DNA from: Phanerodontia chrysosporium
Taxonomy: Eukaryota > Basidiomycota > Agaricomycetes > Polyporales > Phanerochaetaceae
Length of the DNA: 64,000 nucleotides
Direction of reading: 5' to 3'
Assembly (NCBI GenBank): GCA_001910725.1
Contig: MJGA01000003.1
Coordinates: forward strand, 1,054,001-1,118,000
The notes below the pieces were generated by a model. That model made no database searches, was not told where the DNA came from, and was given only the letters and a program-made list of their open reading frames with translations. The translations under genes and the position numbers were made by a program. Shown here piece by piece: positions 16,186 through 25,562 of the stretch. Each line of letters opens with the position of its first letter. The first letter of the stretch is position 1.

Positions 16186-19100
16186 GGGGCCGGAGTGACG
16201 CCGCATCGTCGGTCCCCGTTTTGTCAAGCCCGGATTCAACTCCGGCGCCTTCGCTAGAACCGCAGGACATTTCTGACACCATCCGCTCGTGTACTATATC
16301 AGTGTTAGATCCGTTTTCGAATCATTACCGTGTACCAGTAAAGCTCACCGGAATCAATAAAACTATTCGCACTCCCGCAATGATTGACTCCGGTGCGACC
16401 TCGCTGTTCATCCACGAGGATTTCTGTAAGCAGCACAGGATCCTCACGGTACCGCTCAAGAAGGAGATCACACTGTACAACATCGACGGAACTAAGAATG
16501 AAGCAGGGTCTATCACACGCCGTGCCAGACTCCAGCTCACTGTGGGTTCTTACACGTTTAAGGAGGAGTTTCTTGTCACGAACATTGGTCCCGAGAACGT
16601 CATCCTCGGACTTCCGTGGCTCAAGAAATGGAACCCGAACATCGACTGGGAAACGGGTGATGTCCAGTTTCAGCTCCGCGGCGGAGCTGAGGACACCCCG
16701 GTTTTCGGCATCCATCAGATTGACGCTAATCGCTCCGAACGCCGAGAATGGCTTCGAGCAGGCATTGTCGAGGACGCCAAGGACGAAGTCTGGATCCTCG
16801 CCGGTTACACTTACTCGCAAGCGATCGCTGTCGAAGCCAATCGCGAGAAGTACGCCAAGACGTTCGAAGAGCTGGTCCCCAAGGAGTACCACCGACACAA
16901 GAAGGTGTTCTCTGAAGAGGAATCGCACCGCCTTCCGAAACATCAGCCCTGGGATCACGCGATAGATCTCGTTCCGGATGCTCCGGCCTCGATCAAATCG
17001 AAAGTTTATCCCATGTCCCCGATCGAGAACGAAGAACTACAGCGGTTCATCGACGACGCACTCGCCAAGGGCTATATCGTCCCCAGCAAGTCTCCGATCG
17101 CTTCCCCTGTCTTCTTCATCAAGAAAAAGGACGGCAAGCTCCGGTTCATTCAGGATTACCGCAAGCTCAACGACATCACCGTGAAGAATCGCTACCCCCT
17201 TCCGCTCGCCTCCGACATCATCGGGAAGCTCCAGGGCGCTAAAATCTTCACCAAGTTCGACGTCCGTTGGGGCTACAACAACGTCCGGATTAAGGAAGGT
17301 GACGAGTGGAAAGCCGCCTTCGTCACCAACCGTGGTCTCTTCGAGCCCAGAGTCATGTACTTCGGTCTGTGCAACAGCCCTGCCACGTTTCAGGCCCTCA
17401 TGAACCACATCTTCGCCGACCTCATCGCCGAAAGCAAGGTCGCAGTCTACCTCGACGACATCCTCATCTGGTCAAACGATCTTGCTTCGCATCGGAAGAT
17501 TGTTCACGAGGTCCTGGCACGCCTCGCCAAGTACGATCTGTACCTTCGGCCCGAGAAGTGCGAGTTCGAGCGCTCAGAGATCGAGTATCTTGGGCTCCTC
17601 ATCAGCGAAGGACAAGTCGGCATGGACCCCGGCAAGGTTAAGGCGGTAGCCGAGTGGCCGACCCCGAAAAACCTCAAAGACGTACGAGGCTTTGTCGGGT
17701 TCGCCAACTTTTATCGCCGCTTCATCAAGGACTTCTCAAAGATCTGCCGCCCGCTGCACGATCTGACGAAGAAGGACACTCCGTTTAATTGGGGTCCCGC
17801 ACAGGCAGAAGCCTTCGAGACGCTCAAGCGCGCTTTCACGACTCAGCCCGTGCTCGCCATGTGGAGCATTGATCGGCCAACTCGCGTCGAGACCGATGCC
17901 TCTGGCTACGCCACTGGAGGAGTCATAGCCCAACGCAACCCTGAAGATGGTCTCTGGCATCCAATCGCGTATCGCTCGCAGACCATGAGCCCCGCCGAGC
18001 GGAACTACGAGATCTGGGACCGTGAGATGCTTGCAATCATTGAAGCTCTCAAGGACTGGCGCCAGTTCCTCGAAGGTCTCCCGGAGCCTTTTGAGATCTG
18101 GACCGACCATCAGAATCTCCAGTACTGGAAGACTGCGCAGAATCTCACGCGGCGACAAGCCCGGTGGGCCTCCTACCTCGCCGAGTACGACTTCCGCATC
18201 ATCCACCGCCCCGGCAAGACCCATCTCCTCGCCGACCCGCTCTCCCGGCCTTCCTCGCTGCATGTCTCTGACGAAGAGGACAACCGCTCGCAGATAGTAT
18301 TGAAGCCGGAGCTGTTTAAGATAGCCGCCACGGTAGCTTTCGCAAACCCTTCCCCCCTCGAGAAGCGCATTCGCGACTGCTCCGAACAGGAAAAGGAAGT
18401 CGCAGACGCCCTACAGACTCTCCGGACCAAGGGGCCCCGCAAGCTGCGCAACGGCGTTCTCGAATGGGAAGAGGACAACGGCCTTCTGTACTACCACGGG
18501 AAAGTTTATGTCCCGAACAATGCCGCGCTGCGCAACGACGTCATCAAGTCTTGCCATGACGCGCCGACCGCCGGACACCCTGGGAAGCACACCACTCTCG
18601 AGTTGGTCTCTCGGTACTATTGGTGGCCACGCATCTCCGCCGACGTTAGCCGCTACGTGCTCGGCTGCGATCAATGCCAACGGTACAAGTCCGCCCCGCA
18701 TCCGAAAGCCACCCTACAGCCCCACGACGTCCCCTCAGGGCCTTGGGAGCACGTCGGCGTGGATCTCATCACGCAACTCCCACGTGACGCCAAGACCAAG
18801 AAGGACTCGATCGCGGTCTACGTGGACCACTATTCGGATCAGTGCCACCTCGTGCCAGTCGACTCGACGATCACCGCTGCCGGCATGGGCGACATCCACT
18901 ACACGGACATCTTTCGCCTCCACGGCCTCCCACGCAAGATCTTCTCCGATCGTGGGCCCCAGTTTGCAGCCCAGTACATGCGAGCGCTGTACAAGCGTCT
19001 CGGCATCGCTACCGGTCTCACCACGGCATATCACCCAGAAGGTAATGGCAAGGTCGAACGCAAGAACCAGGAAGTCGAGAAATTCCTGCGTCTCTTCGTC

Positions 19101-19937
19101 TCTCAGCGCCAAGATGACTGGGTCGATTGGCTCCCGATGGCCGAGTTCACCCTGAACTCACACGTGTCTAGTGCTACCGAGCGCACGCCCTTCGAGATTG
19201 TCTACGGCTATACACCGGACTTCACGATCCCGGCCGGCAAACACACCAAGGTTCCCGCCCTCGATGAGCGCCTAGACCGCATGGCTCACGTTCGCAAAGA
19301 GGCCGAAGCTGCCCTGCGCCTAACCAAAGCCCGCATGAAAGAGGAGTACGAGGCCGCGAAGAAGCGCGCCCACTCCTTCAAAGTCGGCGATCAGGTTTGG
19401 CTCAGCACGAAGGACCTCAGCATCGATCAGCCCTCGCCCAAGCTCGGCCCCCGCCAGCTGGGTCCGTTTAAGGTTCTGGAAAAGATCGGCGATCTGGACT
19501 ATCGGCTCGAGCTCCCGAGCTGGCTGAAAATCCACCCGGTTTTCCATGTCAACCGCCTCAGCCCGTGGCACGATCAGGGCGTCGAGAAGCCTCTGCCTCC
19601 CAAACCTGTCAAGGTTGCCGGCGAAGAAGAATACGTCGTCGAGAAAGTCCTCGACAGCCGCATATATCGCCGCCAACTGCAGTACAAGGTCCGCTGGAAA
19701 GGCTACGGCCAAGCCGGCGACACGTGGGAAAAGGCAGACAACCTCAAGCACGCCAAGGCCCTGGTCAACAAATTCCATCGCGAAAATCCAGAAGCGCCCC
19801 GCAAGCTCGCTGCCACCGCCTTCGAAGCCCTTGCCGCCTCTTTCCGCCCGTTCATTACCGAAGTCGACGTCTCTCTCCTTCCTGCCTCCGATCGCGCTAA
19901 AGCCGATCTTGACTGGGAGGAGGGGCGCCACATCTGA
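16173..19937 (+). CDS. Pol polyprotein: protease, RT, RNase H, integrase, chromodomain
   Basis: No ATG near its 5' end, so translation probably comes from gag by -1 shift. Counted from 16221: protease MIDSGATSLF at about residue 55; RT with KKDGKLRFIQDYRKLN and VYLDDILIWS (about 410); RNase H ETDASGYATGG (about 556) and the TDHQNLQYW motif; integrase zinc region HDAPTAGHPGKH...CDQCQRYK (about 776-823); core D at GVDL (about 846), D at SDRGPQF (about 909) and E at GKVERKNQE (about 944); GPY-like module LGPFKVLEKIG; then a chromodomain EEYVVEKVLDSRIYRR...YKVRWKGYG...TWE (about 1135-1190). All catalytic residues expected are present and no stop occurs in 3.7 kb. The chromodomain could target insertion to heterochromatin and to other transposons, which fits its location here. 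Confidence 0.96.
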   Translation, partial: GFCLRGRSDAASSVPVLSSPDSTPAPSLEPQDISDTIRSCTISVLDPFSNHYRVPVKLTGINKTIRTPAMIDSGATSLFIHEDFCKQHRILTVPLKKEITLYNIDGTKNEAGSITRRARLQLTVGSYTFKEEFLVTNIGPENVILGLPWLKKWNPNIDWETGDVQFQLRGGAEDTPVFGIHQIDANRSERREWLRAGIVEDAKDEVWILAGYTYSQAIAVEANREKYAKTFEELVPKEYHRHKKVFSEEESHRLPKHQPWDHAIDLVPDAPASIKSKVYPMSPIENEELQRFIDDALAKGYIVPSKSPIASPVFFIKKKDGKLRFIQDYRKLNDITVKNRYPLPLASDIIGKLQGAKIFTKFDVRWGYNNVRIKEGDEWKAAFVTNRGLFEPRVMYFGLCNSPATFQALMNHIFADLIAESKVAVYLDDILIWSNDLASHRKIVHEVLARLAKYDLYLRPEKCEFERSEIEYLGLLISEGQVGMDPGKVKAVAEWPTPKNLKDVRGFVGFANFYRRFIKDFSKICRPLHDLTKKDTPFNWGPAQAEAFETLKRAFTTQPVLAMWSIDRPTRVETDASGYATGGVIAQRNPEDGLWHPIAYRSQTMSPAERNYEIWDREMLAIIEALKDWRQFLEGLPEPFEIWTDHQNLQYWKTAQNLTRRQARWASYLAEYDFRIIHRPGKTHLLADPLSRPSSLHVSDEEDNRSQIVLKPELFKIAATVAFANPSPLEKRIRDCSEQEKEVADALQTLRTKGPRKLRNGVLEWEEDNGLLYYHGKVYVPNNAALRNDVIKSCHDAPTAGHPGKHTTLELVSRYYWWPRISADVSRYVLGCDQCQRYKSAPHPKATLQPHDVPSGPWEHVGVDLITQLPRDAKTKKDSIAVYVDHYSDQCHLVPVDSTITAAGMGDIHYTDIFRLHGLPRKIFSDRGPQFAAQYMRALYKRLGIATGLTTAYHPEGNGKVERKNQEVEKFLRLFVSQRQDDWVDWLPMAEFTLNSHVSSATERTPFEIVYGYTPDFTIPAGKHTKVPALDERLDRMAHVRKEAEAALRLTKARMKEEYEAAKKRAHSFKVGDQVWLSTKDLSIDQPSPKLGPRQLGPFKVLEKIGDLDYRLELPSWLKIHPVFHVNRLSPWHDQGVEKPLPPKPVKVAGEEEYVVEKVLDSRIYRRQLQYKVRWKGYGQAGDTWEKADNLKHAKALVNKFHRENPEAPRKLAATAFEALAASFRPFITEVDVSLLPASDRAKADLDWEEGRHI

Positions 19938-19962
19938 CAGCCTCGCGAGGACGCTCGGTTTT

Positions 19963-19975
19963 AGGAAGGGGGTAA
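19963..19975 (+). promoter_or_regulatory. Polypurine tract for plus-strand priming
   Basis: AGGAAGGGGGTAA directly precedes the TGTCA start of the right LTR. Position and purine content are those of a Ty3-type polypurine tract. Confidence 0.85.
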
Positions 19976-20670
19976 TGTCACGGATGTGACGGTGCTGCCC
20001 TATTTTTCGCCGATTTTTGGCTATTTTCCTCGATTAATCCAACGGGCGAGCAGCCCTCGCGCCGTCTGGAGTCCTAGCCGCCCACACTCAGCGCCTGGCC
20101 ACTCAGCGCCAGCGCCCTGATGGCGCATCACCCCTAGACGCCAGCGCATCCCGCTGCGCGCTCAGACACTGCCCGGATCACCGGTCTGCCTTGCAACCGG
20201 TTCCCCGGATCGCCGAGGAGGCACTGTCATCCCTGATGACTCCCCTCGCCAAGACACGCCGAGCTGATCAGCCTGATGACACAGCCTCGGCCCGACGCAG
20301 CCTCGAGACACTGCCAGCTGACACAGCCTCGTGACATAGCCCCAGCACAGCCGCGCCGCGCAGCCCGCGTCGCAGCCTCGCTGGCTATGCTGAGCGCTGC
20401 CCATCAGCTTATGTAATCGTATAGCCTGCCCTAAAGGATCTGTAGTATATAAGGGTAGCTCCCCTCGCTCCTGTCCGTCATCTCGACCTCTTGGTCAATA
20501 CGGACAGGTAAGCCCAGTGTTTGTATTGTAGTTACAGTGCTAATATTATCTTGGTCAATACGGACAGCTGCATAAGTTGTGCGTCGCTGCGTGACTCGCT
20601 CCGCCGCGCCTCGTCGTCGACCTCCCCACTTGCCCTCCCTCGTGAAGCGTTGAGCCCTAGCTCCGCGACA
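19976..20670 (+). repeat. Right LTR of the chromovirus (695 bp)
   Basis: Same length and sequence as the left LTR by eye, ending CTCCGCGACA at 20670. It repeats the TATA box at 20446 and the duplicated leader intron. From here an outward-reading promoter would drive transcription into the 3' part of the outer element and its recombinase gene. Confidence 0.96.
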
Positions 20671-20675
20671 CTTTC
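20671..20675 (+). repeat. Target-site duplication, right copy (CTTTC)
   Basis: Matches 12963-12967 on the other side of the Ty3 element. Confidence 0.95.
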
Positions 20676-20891
20676 ACTCGAGGTCGCAGCCGAAACCACC
20701 AGGTTAACGCGTCCATTCGCCGGGCGGAAGTCATCGCCATGTCCCTCAACATACAATTCACTGTCAACTACGTCTCGACTGATGCCAACGTCGCGGACCC
20801 GGTTTCACGCGGTAAATCGGACCCTTCAGCGGCTCGCCTGCCTCCCATCGCCCTCCCGGAGGAGCTTACACCTTTCCTTGACCATGCCTAG
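20671..20891 (+). pseudogene. 3' part of RNase H of outer element, separated by the Ty3 insertion
   Basis: When one target duplication copy is ignored, the frame of the upstream RT/RNase H continues here to TAG at 20889-20891. It contains ANVADPVSRG, the typical end of an RNase H in these elements. The stop overlaps the ATG of the recombinase ORF (ATGCCTAG), so both ORFs share eight bases. No start of its own. Confidence 0.75.
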
Positions 20892-22211
20892 GGACACCAG
20901 CGTCCTGCCCACGCCTGCACGTGCAGGCGTGCTGTCTGGAGGAGGGACGCAATCTGCGTCTCTACCGCGACCTCCAGGGCAGCGTGTCCCCCGGAAGGCG
21001 AAGCCTTCATCCGCTATCAAAGCTTCCACATACCGACCTCACGTCTGCGCCGAGGACCGCCTCGGCGCATGGACCAGTCCTTTCAGCCTTCGGTTCCGTT
21101 CCGAAATCAACAACCAACTCTCTGCTGAGGCGAGCATCACACTCACCCACGCTATGCTTTCCTCGCTCGAGCCGGGCACGAGGAAGAACTACGGTGCCGG
21201 CCTACTGCGGTTCACGCAGTTCTGCGATCACCATGACATCGACGAGGAGGCTCGCATGCCGGCCTCCGATGCACTTTTGGCCGCGTTCGTCGCGCGGTGG
21301 CTGGGAGCGGTCAGCCGATCCACGATAGACACGTGGATAGCGGGCCTGACCTTCTGGCATGCCCTTCACGGCGCCCGTTGGAATGGTGACCGCATGCTGC
21401 GCGCCGTCTGTAAGGCGGCTCTGAAGCGTCAGCCGACGCCGAAAGAGAAGCGTCCGCCGGTCACCATCCGACACATGTACGCCCTTCGAGAGGGCCTCGA
21501 CTTGACGTCGTCGCTCGACTCCTCCGTGTATGGGTCGGCGTGTGCAGCCTTTTGGGGCGCCCGGCGGTATGTGCTTACGGCGCCGCCCTAGCTGTGCTTA
21601 CTGACCCCCTCTCGGGCAGCCTTGGCGAGCTGATGCCGCCGACACCAAACGCTTTTGACCCTTCCAGGCATGTCACCAAGGGCGCCGACCTCAAGTACAA
21701 GACGCTGCCAGCCTGCGGCGAGTTTGCGACGCTCCCCGTGCCGTTCACGAAAACCACTACCACACGGGGGGCTCTTCTGACCTTCCCCGCGGTTGACGAC
21801 CACACGGCTCCGGTGCCGGCGATCAAGCATCACCGGCAAGTGAACGCCAGCGTCCCGAACGACGCCCCGTTTTTCGCGTACGCGACGAACGAGGACCCGC
21901 GCGGATGGGCACCGATGAACCGCGAGTGGTTCATGGCTCGGTGCAATGAAGTATGGGCGGCGGCGGGGCTGCAGACCCTTACCGGACACTCATTCCGCAT
22001 AGGGGGGGCGACGGAGCTGCTCCTACGCGGCGTCCCGCCGGAGATTGTGCAGGTCCTTGGAGGCTGGAAGTCTCAGGCCTTCTTAGAATATTGGCGCAGC
22101 ATCGACGACATTCTCCCCCTGTTCATTTCAAACTCCTTCACAGCTTCCCGTTTGCAGCTTCTTAGGGACTCTATGACGCGCTACGAGGCGCGGTTTCGTT
22201 CGAATTCTTGA
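20884..22211 (+). CDS. Tyrosine recombinase of outer element
   Basis: Would integrate the cDNA circle by site-specific recombination. The ATG at 20884 overlaps the RT stop. The N-terminal arm-like region has LSSLEPGTRKNYGAGLLRF and WLGAVSRSTIDTWIAGLTFWHALHG. An intron at 21567-21619 (GTATGT...GGGCAG, 53 nt) joins AAFWGAR to RLGELMPP. The catalytic set is then complete: Arg in RLGEL, HSFRIGG (H-x-x-R), a Trp in LGGWKS at the second His position, and Tyr in FLEYWR. Without splicing the frame ends at 21591. The Arg codon itself is split by the intron. It appears intact and could be functional in trans. Confidence 0.85.
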
Positions 22212-22398
22212 TAGCACGCGTGGGCTGCACAGACAGTGTCCTTTTTTCTCTCTCTCGGTGACTTATTCGCGCATGACTGCTTTGGTACTCTACACTCCCG
22301 ATTGGAGTCTAATGATATGCACATTGTCTCCCTGCATGCCCATTGACCTTGGTGCCGGATTGGCGGCTGGAGTCTCGCGGCGCCCGCGGTGGTGTAGC

Positions 22399-22444
22399 CG
22401 TGAGTCGACGCTAGCGTCGACATCGACTTGGGCGTTGACTCACG
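22399..22444. repeat. 18-bp perfect palindrome within a larger inverted repeat
   Basis: GTCGACGCTAGCGTCGAC at 22404-22421 is its own reverse complement. In addition CGTGAGTCGACGC (22399-22411) pairs with GCGTTGACTCACG (22432-22444) with one mismatch. The two foldings are mutually exclusive. The location just after the recombinase gene suggests a recombinase target or a terminal structure of the outer element. Confidence 0.7.
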
Positions 22445-22535
22445 ACTGTGGTGGCTCCGCTCGTGGTGGTGAGTCGTTTCGGCAACGCCCCGCCAGCGTA
22501 TCACGCTCGAGCGGTATTTCGGCCTGTTGAAAGCC

Positions 22536-22638
22536 GCTCGATTGTCGGCCTCCGCGGAAACGTCGGTGGGGACGCCCCCCGCCGCCCCGCGCGCGTCCCA
22601 TACACGGCTACGGCGCGCATCGGCCCCGACAATCGAGC
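22536..22638. repeat. 13-bp perfect inverted repeat with 77-nt loop
   Basis: GCTCGATTGTCGG (22536-22548) and its exact reverse complement (22626-22638) enclose a very GC-rich loop. It is the last structured piece before GC content falls, so it may be near the 3' end of the outer element. Confidence 0.65.
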
Positions 22639-23171
22639 CGCACCCTCTCGCGGGCAGCCGCCGCAGTTCGCGAGCTGGCCCCCGGCCGAAATCCGCCTCC
22701 CGGCACTAAAGGACTGAGATTAAGCATGCTAACGCGAAATGAGAATTAGAATAACAGCCCTACTCACCTGCGCTGCGACTCCCTGCCGTTGAAAAAATTA
22801 CCACTTACCTGGTACAGGAGGAGCAGCGCACTTCCCGGCACCGAGAGCAAAGCTCCGAGCTTAGGAAGCGTCGTGTCCATGCATTATATCGTCTGCTTCT
22901 GGCGCCGTCTGCATCAGGAAGGATGATACACTGTGGGATTGTTGTCTCTCTCTCAGGCGGCTCGCGGTCGGGATACAGCCTTCGACCTGGTAATCACCAT
23001 CCTATTATGGAAAGCGTTCAATACAGACGCCCGATATACTATAGACACTACAGACGGGAAGGCAGCCTCGACCGCAGAAAATGCCCCTATGTACCGTACA
23101 GCTTCAACATCGAAATAAACATAGTAGTCAATCGGGGCGAACGGGGAGTTCATGGTATGTCCCGCCGACCG

Positions 23172-24585
23172 TTATGCAAGGTTATGTAGAAAGAAGCAGC
23201 TAATCGACCAAATTAGCAGGACTATGCCGAGCGGGATGCTCAACCTGACGACAGATGAGTCGGCGTTGATAGGCAGGAAGCCAGCATAGTTGGTGCCATT
23301 GATGTGTGAGTCCATCCCCATGAACGCCAACGTTGTGGAGTATACTGCCGCGCTGCATATACAGTGATGCGTCAGGATATATTCAAATGTCAGGAAGGTA
23401 CTCACGTTGTCGTAAAGACAGAGACTCCACCGGAAACCGTAGTAGTCACGACTTCAGTGTTCATAGAAACAAGGACGACGGTGACAGGCGTCGGAGCGAA
23501 CGAGGGTGTAACGACCACGGTGACCATGTCGTTGGGGTTGCCGTCTCCATTAGTGGGCGACCCCGACGCAGCGATGATGCCTGTCACTGTTACCGCGGCC
23601 GTCGGGTCGTACCCTGAGGGCTCCAGGACGACAGGCTCGTACCCATTTGAGGGAACGATGGTCATAGGCCACTGTGCGCCAGCGGTACCGATAGTGACCG
23701 TCATGGCTTGCGGCGTAGGACTATTCGTAGAGTTGTCGCTACTCGTCGTTGGGGAACTATAGGAGTGTTCAGTGGCCAATCGGTGTACTAGCAAGAGATC
23801 GAGGCTACTAACGCCTGTTGAGTAGCAAAGAGTGCAGCACTCTCGGTGACCTGGTTTATGACGTTGACGTCTAAGAAGGGGTTCGCAGGCGGGGGTGAAG
23901 AGGCTTGCGGCTCCGCCAGAACAGCATTTGTCGACTGACACGAGCCAGATGGCGCAGTATTCTGGATGTTTATCGGAACAGGAGTAATGGAGAAAAACGA
24001 ACTGCCTGCTATGTGGAAAGTCTCGTAGAGAGTAATCTAGCAACACAAAGACATACACAACCTACATCAGCGAGCACCACTGAGTATATTAAGTACTCAC
24101 GTTATAGGGACCGGGTTGGATGCAATTAGGAATAGGCCAATTAAGATGTTTGACTGTGCTTCCTTGCTCTTGTAGCAAAAATTGTGCGCCATTTGCGACT
24201 GTAAGGTTGAGGTTCGCCTTCGAAGAAACTAGGAAGATATTCAAGGAATCGAATCCCGAAGTATTGAAGTTTGGCCGGCTTAGCTGTCCGTTGCCGCTGA
24301 CCTAGAAACCGTCGAGGAAATCAGAGAGACGAGAGAAGGGTATGAGTCGGACGAACATCAATAGCAATAGCCATAGAGCTTCCTGCATGTAATACTCTTT
24401 GCAAGAGATTAGGCTTCAGCGACTATGCAGAACGACCGCACTCACGAGTTCGGCGCCGGAGAGTCGAATATCGCAAGGCCATTTGTGAATACTTGTCCAT
24501 TCTGTAAGATCTGTGCACGACCACCGGTACAAGTGAGGAAGAGATATAAGGGGGCAGCTGCCCAGCAGGGAAGAGAAGATAGCAT
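23172..24585 (-). CDS. Secreted or membrane-anchored fungal protein of unknown function
   Basis: The start at 24585 gives a signal peptide (MLSSLPCWAAAPLYLFLTC). Joined exons read ILQNGQVFTNGLAIFDSPAPNSVLHAGSSMAIAID, then VSGNGQL, SLNIFLVSS, GSTVKHLNWPIPNCIQPGPYN and LYETFHIAGSSFFSITPVPINI. I recall similar secreted proteins in other agaricomycetes, but no named domain. The second half is Ser/Thr/Pro-rich with VTVVVTPSFAPTPVTVV, then a hydrophobic C-terminus (VRLSIPLGIVLLIWSISCFF), which is either a transmembrane anchor or a GPI signal. At least four introns; one donor is the unusual GTTCGT. Likely on the cell surface or in the wall. Confidence 0.7.
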
Positions 24586-25562
24586 ATGACGGCCAGCCGT
24601 CGACAGGAGTAGATGAAGGGGTTTTGTGTCAAGCAGCACAGTATATGCCGACTGCGAGAGTTAACATGGAGGCAAGCGAGGCGCTGAGAAAGCCCCCAAA
24701 GTGTTTGATACATGCCCGTCACCGAAGAAGTCGTCTGAATTGACGGAGGCATGACAACCGACATTATGTGAGACTAACTCAGTTTGGCAGTCAGACGTCT
24801 GGTAGCAGCCGCTGGAGACGCAGAAAGCAAGAATGTTGCGAGTAATGAATGGTTGCGACTCACAGTGCTTGAATCTGTGGCAAGAGAACGCACAGGAGCC
24901 TGCCTACAGTTGAGCCCAGCTGAGACGGTTGTATCGAGTCGCAACAGTCGTGATCTTCGTATCAGTGCTGAAAACGGGCGTTGAGCATCTTGCGCAATGC
25001 ATTCGATGCATTCCAAATGAGACTAGAGCGTGTTAGAACATCATCAGGAGCTGGTGCCAAGTCCGCGCGCGACGTAATCGAAGAATCCGTCAGAGCAATC
25101 CTCATCGACAGCACGGCGACTTTCGAGCGAGCTTGAAGCGCTTCCGACTCGCGTTTCTAGGGAAATCCATGGTGAAATTCGGCGTCTGGATAAGTGATGA
25201 CAGAGGGCAAGCTCTTGCATATCTGCACAAAGAACGCAGCTCGAAATCTATTGAAAGCACTAAGAGCGATAAACACTGTTCATGTGATGCAAAACAGTTT
25301 GAAAGCTCACTTTATGCTTCTGTCTGCCTTCTAGTCCACATTTATGCTCGAGTTCACTTGCGAGCCAGCAAGTGTCAGTACGAAGGAAAGGGTGGCAGGT
25401 TGTCGCATGTGGCAAGCTTCATACTTGCCAGATTGGGACCATGGGCGCGGTCCCTTGTGTTCAAGCGCCCTGTGAGGTGCGAGCTTCCACCATCTTTCTT
25501 GCCGCTACACTGTAGCCCAGGGGCTTGAGTCTTGGACGACTAGCGGTATCCACGCGGTAGAC
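24586..25562. other. Intergenic region between surface-protein gene and cyclin H gene
   Basis: About 980 bp without a supportable gene. ORFs in it (for example 25133-25528 plus, 24774-25016 minus) show no domain, no signal peptide and no coding-like codon choice. It should hold both promoters of this divergent pair. Confidence 0.45.

Larger units (their letters stand above)
12968..20670 (+). mobile_element. Complete Ty3-type chromovirus (LTR retrotransposon)
   Basis: 7,703 bp with two 695-bp LTRs that look identical, TG...CA ends, a 5-bp target duplication, a purine tract before the right LTR, and intact gag and pol (protease, RT, RNase H, integrase, chromodomain). It carries an extra AUG-less ORF upstream of gag. 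The identical LTRs and open frames point to recent insertion. It sits inside the RNase H domain of the outer element, in the same orientation. Confidence 0.97.
9575..22638 (+). mobile_element. Outer tyrosine-recombinase retrotransposon (DIRS order, Ngaro-like), interrupted
   Basis: Order on the plus strand: gag-like ORF (9717), RT and RNase H (from about 11169), and tyrosine recombinase (20884). This order without an integrase or a protease, and with a tyrosine recombinase, is diagnostic of DIRS-order elements; absence of a methyltransferase domain fits the Ngaro group. The coordinates are approximate: I used the structured repeats at 9575 and 22638 as outer marks because no terminal repeat pair could be found by eye. 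It is split in the RNase H domain by the Ty3 element at 12968-20670. Apart from that insertion and a gag/RT frame change near 11169 it looks well preserved, including two apparent spliceosomal introns. Confidence 0.8.
22212..23171. other. 3' non-coding region of outer element and following intergenic DNA
   Basis: No gene. 22399-22638 has nested inverted repeats (listed separately), probably the 3' structured end of the outer element. From about 22740 the base composition drops in GC and looks like ordinary intergenic DNA up to the gene ending at 23172; short ORFs there have no domains. Confidence 0.5.

Noticed and set aside
21100..21600. Frameshift in the recombinase ORF at 21591
   Set aside because: A canonical 53-nt intron (GTATGT...CAG) explains the frame change and restores the conserved RLGEL motif.
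9575..22638. Outer element as a Crypton (recombinase-only DNA transposon)
   Set aside because: It contains RT and RNase H as well as gag, which Cryptons lack.
25133..25528. 131-residue ORF before cyclin H
   Set aside because: No domain, no coding-like codon use, no splice extension; intergenic.
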